Below are positions 58,253-64,000 of a stretch of DNA of 64,000 bases, one piece after another. Source of the stretch: Pseudomonadota bacterium (GTDB lineage Bacteria > Pseudomonadota > Alphaproteobacteria > Rhizobiales > Rhizobiaceae). The position numbers and the translations under genes are program-made. How positions within the stretch are numbered: the stretch's first letter is position 1; each line of letters opens with the position of its first letter. The notes under the pieces are model-generated. The model was not told the origin of the DNA. It searched no databases and saw nothing but the letters and a program-made list of their open reading frames with translations. The stretch covers positions 1-64,000 of the forward strand of contig JAEZXX010000012.1 of assembly GCA_023419535.1 (NCBI GenBank), written 5' to 3'.

Positions 58253-59068
58253 CTACCGGTCCGGCAAGCCGCCGGCACGCGTCGCCGCGGCCATCCAGGC
58301 CAAACCGTCGCCGGTCCGACCCGCTGGGACGTATTCGCAGCCGACATGGCCGCCATAGCCGTCCAGCGCACGGGCGACGGCCTGAAAGTCGATCCGCCCC
58401 GTTCCCGGTTCGTGGCGGCCCGGCAGGTCCGCGATGTGGACGTGGGCGACCTTGTCGGAGAGACGCTCGAGGGTCGCGGCCGGGTCATCCCCCACGCTCT
58501 CGGTGTGGAAGACGTCGAGGAGGAGTTTCACGTTCGGCGCGCCGCACGCCCGCAATGCGCGCTCCGCGTCGGCCGGCGTCGCCACGAGGTAGCCCGGCAC
58601 GGCGCCGGGGCTCATCGCCTCGACGAGGATCGTGCGGCCCGTCGCGCCGGCCGCTTCGGCGGCGAGCGAAAGGTGCTCCAGATAGGCGCCCCAGGCGCGC
58701 TCCCGGTCGAGATCCGCCGGGACGATTCCCGCCATGACGTGCAGCATCGAGACGCCGAGAGCGTCCGCATAGTCGAGCGCGCGCGCGAGACCGTCGAGGA
58801 ACTCGGAGCGCCGCCCGGCGTGGATCGCGATCCCCTTCTCGCCGCGCGAAGCGTCGCCCGACGGCAGTCCGAACTGGACGTAGGGAAGCCCGCTGTCGGC
58901 GAGGAGGCGGGCGGCATGATCCGCCGGCAGGGCGTAGGGCGCGGGATGCTCGACCGCGACGAAGCCCGCGTCGCGCGCGGCCTCAAACCGTGCCTCCAGC
59001 GGGAGTTCGGTGAAGAGGTAGCCGAGATGGGCGCTGAGGCGCAGGCCGTCGGGAAAGATCGTCGCCAT
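58253..59068 (-). CDS. Hydroxypyruvate isomerase-like TIM-barrel protein
   Basis: 271 residues from ATG 59068. The xylose-isomerase-like barrel pattern is present: LSAHLGYLFTELPLEARFEAA at the start, a central ILVEAMSP metal-binding Glu, then LLLDVFHTESVGDD and VAHVHIADLPGRHEPGTG with metal-binding Asp/His. These are typical of Hyi/OtnI. Substrates are hydroxypyruvate or 2-oxo-tetronate in known members. It lies 4 bp after the racemase-like gene on the same strand, so the two are one unit. Substrate is unassigned. Confidence 0.85.
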   Translation of the reverse strand: MATIFPDGLRLSAHLGYLFTELPLEARFEAARDAGFVAVEHPAPYALPADHAARLLADSGLPYVQFGLPSGDASRGEKGIAIHAGRRSEFLDGLARALDYADALGVSMLHVMAGIVPADLDRERAWGAYLEHLSLAAEAAGATGRTILVEAMSPGAVPGYLVATPADAERALRACGAPNVKLLLDVFHTESVGDDPAATLERLSDKVAHVHIADLPGRHEPGTGRIDFQAVARALDGYGGHVGCEYVPAGRTGDGLAWMAAATRAGGLPDR

Positions 59069-59072
59069 CGCC

Positions 59073-59738
59073 TCAGGCGCCCGCGACGAGATCGCGCATC
59101 CGCGCCACGGCCGCATCGGGCGCGCTGAGGACGGGAACGGGAACCGCCGCGCGGACGGCCTCCAGCGCCCGAGAAGTGGAGAAATGCGCCAGCATGATCG
59201 CGTCGTGACCCGAGAACTCCGGCGCACGCGCGGCGACGAGCCGGTTGTGGCCGTCCGGATCGCCGCTGCGCAGGCGATCCATCGCGTCGTCCACCACGAT
59301 CGTGTCGAGCGTCGCCGCGCTGCCGGTCTCCTGGACGAAACCGTCGAACTCCTCCGTCATGGTGGAGACGGAGGGCGCGAAGGTCGCCAGCATCCCGATC
59401 CGCGTTCCCTGCCCGAGAGCCTGCCGGAACATCGCCTCGTTGGGCTTCAGGACGGGGATGTCGAACTCCTCGATCATCCGGTCGATCGCCGGCCCGAAGG
59501 CCGAGCAGGTGACGAGGATGCCGTCCGCGCCCGAGCGGAGGGCGTGTCGTCCGAGACCGACGAAGCGCTCGACGATCTCCTGCCTCAGTTCGGCCGTTCG
59601 CGCCCGGTCGAGCGAGAGGCTGTCGTCGAGGAGGTTCACCGTCTCCGCCTCCGGCCAGGCGCGCTGGAAGGCCGTGCGGATCGGGTCCATCGCGACGGGC
59701 GTGGCATGGAAGAGAACGATACGGGGACTTGCGGCCAT
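59073..59738 (-). CDS. Asp/Glu racemase-fold protein with a single cysteine
   Basis: 221 residues. The fold pattern fits the Asp/Glu/hydantoin racemase superfamily, with Cys78 in ILVTCSAFGPA. The second catalytic cysteine, expected near the LAxC position of IMLAHFSTSRA, is absent (A184-H185) and the protein has no other Cys. Two-base racemisation is therefore unlikely. Decarboxylase or isomerase members of the superfamily use one Cys, which would fit. Its neighbours are the isomerase-like and binding-protein-like genes. Confidence 0.72.
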   Translation of the reverse strand: MAASPRIVLFHATPVAMDPIRTAFQRAWPEAETVNLLDDSLSLDRARTAELRQEIVERFVGLGRHALRSGADGILVTCSAFGPAIDRMIEEFDIPVLKPNEAMFRQALGQGTRIGMLATFAPSVSTMTEEFDGFVQETGSAATLDTIVVDDAMDRLRSGDPDGHNRLVAARAPEFSGHDAIMLAHFSTSRALEAVRAAVPVPVLSAPDAAVARMRDLVAGA

Positions 59739-59756
59739 GCGGCGTTCCTCTTGCGC

Positions 59757-60467
59757 TCAGGCGTCGATGCGCGAGACGAGACCGCCGGCCGCGTAGGCCC
59801 GGCACGCCGTCTCGGACGAGATGTGGCGCAGGAAGTCCGCCGCCGTTTCGGCTCGGCCCGCAAAGGCGGCGGCCGAGAAGGGCGTTACGGTCTGGACGCC
59901 GTCCGGAAAGGGCCCGACGATCTCGACGCCCTCCACCGACATCAGCTCGCTGAGCTGCTGGACCGCCATCTGCGCCTCGCCCGAGACGATCTTGGCGGCC
60001 GTGAAGCCGGACGGAATCGTCACCGATTTCGCCGCGATCTCGTCGGCGATGCCGAGGCTCGCGACGAGCTGGCGGAAGGCGATGCCGCTCGCGCCGCCGT
60101 CCGAGACCGCGATGGAGGGCGCCGCGAGCAGCGCCTCGCGGAACGAATCGCTGGTCGAGATGTCGGGATGGGCCGCGCCGGGCGCGACCGCGAGGCCGAG
60201 GACCGCGCTCGCCAGCGGACGGCGCGTCGCGGGATCGAGGATCCCGCCGGCCTCCAGCTCGTCCATCGCCGCGTCGATGGCGACGATGACGTCGGCCCGC
60301 TCGCCGCCGGCGATGCGGCGCATGAGGACGGTGGTCGGCTCCCAGACGAAGTCCGTCCGGCGCCCCGTCCGGGCGGTGAAGTCGGGAACAAGGGAGCGGT
60401 TGAAGGCGAGTTCGACCGCAAGCGCGCTCATCACGCGCAGCGGCGTCCGCGTCCGATCGTCGGTCAT
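59757..60467 (-). CDS. ModA-like substrate-binding-domain protein without signal peptide
   Basis: 236 residues from ATG 60467; a GTG at 60509 is an alternative. The type-2 periplasmic-binding fold is suggested by LRVMSALAVELAFN, the ADVIVAIDAAMDELEAGG segment and the late PFPDGVQTVTPFSAAAFAG. The N-terminus is charged and has no signal peptide or lipobox, so it may stay in the cytoplasm. No permease or ATPase genes lie beside it. The next genes downstream are the racemase-like and isomerase-like genes (18 bp, then 4 bp). Upstream is an 11-codon leader frame with a strong ribosome site. Confidence 0.68.
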   Translation of the reverse strand: MTDDRTRTPLRVMSALAVELAFNRSLVPDFTARTGRRTDFVWEPTTVLMRRIAGGERADVIVAIDAAMDELEAGGILDPATRRPLASAVLGLAVAPGAAHPDISTSDSFREALLAAPSIAVSDGGASGIAFRQLVASLGIADEIAAKSVTIPSGFTAAKIVSGEAQMAVQQLSELMSVEGVEIVGPFPDGVQTVTPFSAAAFAGRAETAADFLRHISSETACRAYAAGGLVSRIDA

Positions 60468-60512
60468 GCCGGCCGGCCGAGGCTGGTCCGGGAAGCGGCG
60501 CGATCCCACGGA

Positions 60513-60548
60513 TCAGACGCGGGCATGGTGTCTCGTCGGCTGGGTCAT
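60513..60548 (-). other. 11-codon leader reading frame
   Basis: ATG at 60548, preceded on the minus strand by GGGAGGACCC, encodes MTQPTRHHARV then TGA. It is in the same frame as the next gene, whose first possible start (GTG 60509) follows the stop by 3 nt. The strong ribosome site belongs to this leader and the downstream ATG 60467 has only a weak one. It could be a leader peptide, a coupling device or a nonsense-mutated N-terminus. Confidence 0.4.
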
Positions 60549-60708
60549 CGGGTCCTCCCTTGCGGGCCCGCGAGACGAATCGCGACAGGCCCGCCTTCGG
60601 CGCGTCCTCCACGCGCCGATTCGCCGCGAAGGTTAGGTCGCGATCCCTCCAAGGTCCACCGTCGACGGTCGCGACGCCCGACGCGATGCGCGGGCACGAT
60701 CCCCGGCG

Positions 60709-61098
60709 TCAGGCGCTCGCCTTCGACGGCTCGGCGTTCATGTGGGGCTCCAGCCAGCCGGCGAGCGACGCCCGGTCGAAGGGGCGGTAGACGAAGCCCT
60801 TGGCGCCGGCGCGCTTGGCCCGCGTCATCAGCCCGAGCTGGGCTTCGACGAGCGAGGCGAGGACGATGGCGCCCGCGCCGTTTCCGTGCGAGCGAACGAT
60901 GCGGATCGCCTCGTCCACCGGGCAGTCCGGCAGCGTCGCGGATACGATGGCGATGTCGACCGGGCCGCTCGCGTCGAGAAGGCCGAGCGCCTCGTCCGGG
61001 GACGGCGCGCTGTGCACCTCGTATCCCGCAAGGGTCAGGATGCGGAACGCGACCTTGCGCACGACGCTGAACTCGTCGATCACGAGGCACGTCTTCAT
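60709..61098 (-). CDS. Pseudo-receiver (response-regulator-like) protein
   Basis: 129 residues, a single receiver-like domain. The acidic pair D8-E9 is kept, but the phospho-acceptor position holds Ser53 (IVSATLP), the conserved Lys is Arg105 (VYRPF), and the Thr/Ser at 82 is Ser. It is unlikely to be phosphorylated in the usual way. It lies just downstream of chpT on the same strand (122 bp), so a role in the ChpT phosphorelay as a docking or sequestering partner is plausible. Whether it is a conserved neighbour is not shown by sequence alone. Confidence 0.75.
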   Translation of the reverse strand: MKTCLVIDEFSVVRKVAFRILTLAGYEVHSAPSPDEALGLLDASGPVDIAIVSATLPDCPVDEAIRIVRSHGNGAGAIVLASLVEAQLGLMTRAKRAGAKGFVYRPFDRASLAGWLEPHMNAEPSKASA

Positions 61099-61220
61099 GG
61101 CCCACGCTCCCTGCGTCCGTGCGGCATGTCGCGCACGGCCGCACTATGGGCGGGCCGCACTTTCCAATGCGTTGTCCGCGATGGGAAAGAAAGGCTGAAC
61201 CGCGCGTCGAGCGGACAGCC

Positions 61221-61886
61221 TCAGACGGCGCTCGTCTCCGGCTGCGTCTCGGTGCCCTTTTCGACCGTGAACACCGCCTCGCCTTCGCGCTGGTCGAGCC
61301 GGACAACGAGGCCCAGCTCCCGGGCCAGGACGAGCGTGTAATAGGGCTGGACGCCGTGCGCGTCGATCGGCTCCTCCAGCGGCTCGTCGCCGAGGAGGGC
61401 GCGGAACTTGGCGGGTACGCGCAACGGCGTGCCCTGCGCGGTCACGACCACGCGCACGTCGGGCTGCAGGCTCTCGATCGAGACGCGCACCTCGCGGCCG
61501 CGCGGCACGGTCGCGTTGGCGATCACGATGAGGTTGAGAACGAGCTTGGCGACGTTCTTGGGAACGTAGGCGCGCTCGCCCTCCCAGACGAGATTGGCCC
61601 GCTCGAAGGACATGAACCCTTCCGCGACCGTCCTGGCGTCGCCGAGGTCGATCTGCGCGGCCGTGGACCCGGACGACCCGTAGGCGAGGCGCGCGAACTG
61701 CAGCTTGGCGACCGCGCTCTTCGTCGAGTTGCGCACGAGAGCCATGGATTCGGGGTCGTTCGGCATCTCGTCGAGAAGCTCGAGCCCGCTCTGGATCGCG
61801 CCCACCGGGGAGATGATGTCGTGGCAGAGCCGGCTGGCGAGAAGGGCCGCGAGCTCGGGCGCGGAGAGTTGGGGAAGGGGCTGCAT
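61221..61886 (-). CDS. chpT: Histidine phosphotransferase ChpT
   Basis: 221 residues. The DHp-like helices with the phosphorylated His22 in LCHDIISPVGAI and a degenerate ATPase-like C-terminal domain (about 95-205) match ChpT. In alphaproteobacteria ChpT passes phosphate from CckA to CtrA and CpdR in the cell-cycle relay. Family and position beside an eipA-like gene agree with the Brucella-type arrangement as I remember it. The start is ATG 61886. Confidence 0.88.
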   Translation of the reverse strand: MQPLPQLSAPELAALLASRLCHDIISPVGAIQSGLELLDEMPNDPESMALVRNSTKSAVAKLQFARLAYGSSGSTAAQIDLGDARTVAEGFMSFERANLVWEGERAYVPKNVAKLVLNLIVIANATVPRGREVRVSIESLQPDVRVVVTAQGTPLRVPAKFRALLGDEPLEEPIDAHGVQPYYTLVLARELGLVVRLDQREGEAVFTVEKGTETQPETSAV

Positions 61887-62149
61887 CGCGTCTCCAGGAT
61901 CGCCGGCCGCCGCGGCGCGACCCGCCGCCCGAGGCCGGCGAATCGCCCGTTCGAAGGTCGTTTCACGTCCGCGCGACCATGAATCCGGGCGGCGGGCACG
62001 TCAATGGCGCGGGGGGTCGGGGATGGGACGCCGGTGCCGGCGTTAGGCAATTGCAAACCTTAACGTGATGCAATCGCAGCAAGGACGAGACGAGCAGTTC
62101 CCGCGCCGGGCCCACCGAGCCCGACCGACCCCATGGAAGGATCGCGCCG

Positions 62150-62728
62150 ATGTTCCGAGCCCTGCGGACGCTGTTGACGCCGCTTCGCGCCCTTTCGCTG
62201 GCCGCCGCTATGGCAGTCGCTTCCCCGGCCGCCGCCCAGCAGGGCGGCGGCTACACGATCGAGGAGATCGTCGACCAGGGGCACAGCTTCTTCGGCGCCA
62301 CCGCGGGCGGTCTCGCCTCCATGGTCGAGCACGCCTTCCAGCGCTTCGGCCTGCCGAACGGCTACATCCTCGGCGAGGAAGGCGGCGGAGCCTTCATCGG
62401 CGGCGTGCGCTACGGCGAGGGAACGCTCTTCACCAAGAACGCCGGCGAGCACCGCGTCTATTGGCAGGGGCCTTCGCTCGGGTTCGACGCCGGCGCCGAC
62501 GGCGCGCGCATGATGGCACTGATCTACAATCTGCCGGCCGTCCAGAGCGTCTACGGGCGGTTCGGCGGCGTGTCGGGCAACGCCTATCTCGTGGGCGGGC
62601 TCGGCATGACGGTGCTCCAGCGCGACACCGTGACGATGGTCCCCATCAAGACGGGCGTCGGTGCACGGCTCGGCGTCAATCTCGGCTACCTCAAGATCAC
62701 GCCCACGCCCACCTGGAACCCGTTCTGA
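62150..62728 (+). CDS. DUF1134 envelope-integrity protein (EipA-like)
   Basis: 192 residues. The signal peptide is cleaved after about A29 (SPAAA-Q). The mature DUF1134 domain has QGHSFFGATAGGLASMVEHAFQRFG and a repeated glycine-rich GGVRYGEGTL / GGVSGNAYLVGGLG pattern. Brucella EipA, the studied member, is periplasmic and guards the envelope; its gene is reported to be CtrA-controlled. A TTAAC half-site (62060-62064) lies upstream but no full CtrA box is seen. It is divergent from chpT across the 263-bp gap 61887-62149, which holds no other gene. Confidence 0.85.
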   Translation: MFRALRTLLTPLRALSLAAAMAVASPAAAQQGGGYTIEEIVDQGHSFFGATAGGLASMVEHAFQRFGLPNGYILGEEGGGAFIGGVRYGEGTLFTKNAGEHRVYWQGPSLGFDAGADGARMMALIYNLPAVQSVYGRFGGVSGNAYLVGGLGMTVLQRDTVTMVPIKTGVGARLGVNLGYLKITPTPTWNPF

Positions 62729-62903
62729 CGCTGACGACACCGCATGTGACGGGTGACAAACGCGTTTCCCCCGTCCCGCGCCCTTGAGCGGCGGCTCCGA
62801 TCGTCTATCCTTGGCGGCGCAAGGGCTCGTCCATCGCTGATCGACGCGCGCCTCCCCGAACCTCGTACAGCGGGGCCGGCGGGGCGCTCGTCCCGGGAAA
62901 CGC

Positions 62904-63863
62904 ATGATCGCCACCGGCCTCGTCTTCCTTCTGGGCGCGCTCGTCGCGACGCTTCTCGCCCTTCTGTTCGTCCCGTTCCTCTGGCGAAACGCGCAGCGAC
63001 TCGCCCGGCGGGACTATGCCGCGACCATGCCGGCAACGATGGGCGAGATCCGCGCGGAGGTCGACCGCGTTCGGGCGGAGGCGGCGATGACCGTGCGCCG
63101 ACACGAGATGCTGGCGCAGAAGGCGCGGGAGCGTCTGGCGCTCGAACGGGCCAGCGTCGGGCGGCTGACCGCGACGAACGCGGAGGTGCTCTTCCTCGGC
63201 GAGCAGCGGCAGGGGGAGGCGAACGCGCTGCGGGCACAGATCGACGGGCTGCAGCAGCGGATCGAGGCCCTTGAGGAAGCCCGGCTCGAACTGGAACAGG
63301 ACAACGCGACGCTGCGCGAGGCGTTGGCGCAGGCGGAGGCCGACCTGAGCCCCCTGCCCCCGGCCGCAGACGACGGCTCGATCGACGAACCAACCGCGTC
63401 GGCCCGCGAAGGCGCGACCGCGAACACGCCTCAGGAGCCGGAGCAGGCGCGGATCACCGCCGCGACGAGCGCGCTTCTTGCGCTCGCACGCGACTATCGA
63501 CGGGACCGGACGACCCGCACGGCCTCCCCATCCAACGGACCGGGACGGGCCGCGGAGACGGCGAGCAGCGCGCCCCATCCCGGCGTTGCGGAGTTGATGG
63601 CGATCGCAAAGGAGCCGGTCCCGACCGAGCCGGGAGAGCGCAGGCTGCGCAACGCCAACGTGCGCGAGCGGATCGCCGAGCTCGCCTCGCGCTTCCTGCC
63701 GGGCGAGACGCCCGCCGCCGTCCCCGGCCCGGTGGTCGAGCCCGAGCAGGAGAGGGTCGCGGAACCGGAAGCCCCAGCGCCCGCACCGCGAAAGGCGAAC
63801 ACGGGCTCGCGCCCCAAGCGCCGGCGCGGATCGCAACGGAACCGCTCGCAGCCGCCGCGCTGA
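62904..63863 (+). CDS. Membrane-anchored coiled-coil protein, unknown
   Basis: 319 residues. An N-terminal membrane helix (about 4-28: GLVFLLGALVATLLALLFVPF) is followed by a coiled coil (about 45-145), a Pro/Ala/Thr-rich region and a basic C-terminus ending in a cluster of Arg (KRRRGSQRNRSQPPR). No enzyme motif is present. The basic tail suggests nucleic-acid or membrane contact. It lies 176 bp after the eipA-like gene and 38 bp before the dipeptidase gene on the same strand. The family is not recognised. Confidence 0.6.
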   Translation: MIATGLVFLLGALVATLLALLFVPFLWRNAQRLARRDYAATMPATMGEIRAEVDRVRAEAAMTVRRHEMLAQKARERLALERASVGRLTATNAEVLFLGEQRQGEANALRAQIDGLQQRIEALEEARLELEQDNATLREALAQAEADLSPLPPAADDGSIDEPTASAREGATANTPQEPEQARITAATSALLALARDYRRDRTTRTASPSNGPGRAAETASSAPHPGVAELMAIAKEPVPTEPGERRLRNANVRERIAELASRFLPGETPAAVPGPVVEPEQERVAEPEAPAPAPRKANTGSRPKRRRGSQRNRSQPPR

Positions 63864-63901
63864 TCTCCGCCGCGCCTCACGGCGATCGAAGGGAATGACC
63901 G

Positions 63902-64000
63902 ATGGACCAGCCCGTTTCCGTCTTCGACGGTCACAACGACACGCTGCTCCGGCTCTATCTCGACGGTGGCGAGGAGGCGCTCGACCGGTTCCTCGCCGGC
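63902..64000 (+). CDS. Membrane dipeptidase (M19), 3' end outside window
   Basis: The visible 33 codons start at ATG 63902, with GAAGGGAATGACCG upstream. They read into the M19 signature FDGHNDTLLRL, which carries the first zinc-site His and Asp, followed by an acidic helix. M19 enzymes split dipeptides, including those with a D-residue. The rest of the gene lies beyond 64000. Confidence 0.75.
   Translation, partial: MDQPVSVFDGHNDTLLRLYLDGGEEALDRFLAG

Overview
This is a high-GC chromosomal window from an alphaproteobacterium of the Hyphomicrobiales (Rhizobiales). The assignment rests on gene order and gene content: rplM-rpsI followed by speB and argC, the block pdxH / RT0821-type lipoprotein / dnaJ / fabI / aroC / HDAC / xseB / dxs / tlyA / RNA methyltransferase, a giant growth-pole-ring (GPR/RgsE-like) protein, and chpT beside an eipA-like gene. 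A genus cannot be named from the sequence alone; an Aurantimonadaceae-like member is only a guess. No insertion sequences, prophage, CRISPR arrays or plasmid functions were seen. Almost everything is core chromosome.

Layout. 1-6250: end of a TPR protein, a candidate minus-strand small RNA, a SOUL-domain haem-binding protein, a secreted glycine-rich/collagen-like protein behind an AT-rich palindrome, and rplM-rpsI. 6317-10827: CorA transporter, agmatinase, argC, heme A synthase (ctaA) and a DUF2842 protein. 10834-14374: a small exopolysaccharide locus with a co-polymerase carrying a degenerate kinase domain, a Wza-like lipoprotein and an initiating glycosylphosphotransferase. 14375-18192: a ferric-iron ABC transporter (fbpABC) with a probable iron-responsive operator region. 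18635-21130: a Crp/Fnr regulator, a DUF892 ferritin-like protein and a MOSC protein. 21200-31029: tRNA-Thr(TGT), pdxH, lipoprotein, dnaJ, fabI, aroC, HDAC-like, xseB, dxs, tlyA and an Fe-S RNA methyltransferase.

31132-37932 is one gene for a 2,266-residue membrane-anchored helical protein resembling the polar growth ring protein. 38249-46461 holds a [2Fe-2S] ferredoxin, a DUF922 protein, folP-folK, a four-gene Mla-type lipid ABC transporter and a dipeptide/N-acyl amino-acid epimerase. 46547-51395 holds maeB, gltX, a small membrane protein and a DedA protein. A 27-residue membrane microprotein lies at 51516-51599, followed by putA with a divergent Lrp-type regulator (putR) and tRNA-Pro(GGG). 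56254-60509 holds a frameshifted propionyl-CoA synthetase and an unusual cluster: a hydroxypyruvate-isomerase-like barrel, a single-cysteine Asp/Glu-racemase-like protein and a substrate-binding-like protein without a signal peptide. 60709-64000 holds a pseudo-receiver, chpT, an eipA-like gene, a membrane coiled-coil protein and the start of an M19 dipeptidase.

The clearest themes are the envelope and polar growth (GPR-like protein, Mla transporter, EipA-like protein, ChpT, exopolysaccharide, collagen-like protein) and iron/haem handling (fbpABC, ctaA, SOUL protein, ferredoxin). No single unambiguous undescribed system was found. The best candidates for new biology are the 58253-60548 cluster, the minus-strand RNA near 2389-2510, the pseudo-receiver paired with chpT, and the collagen-like secreted protein.
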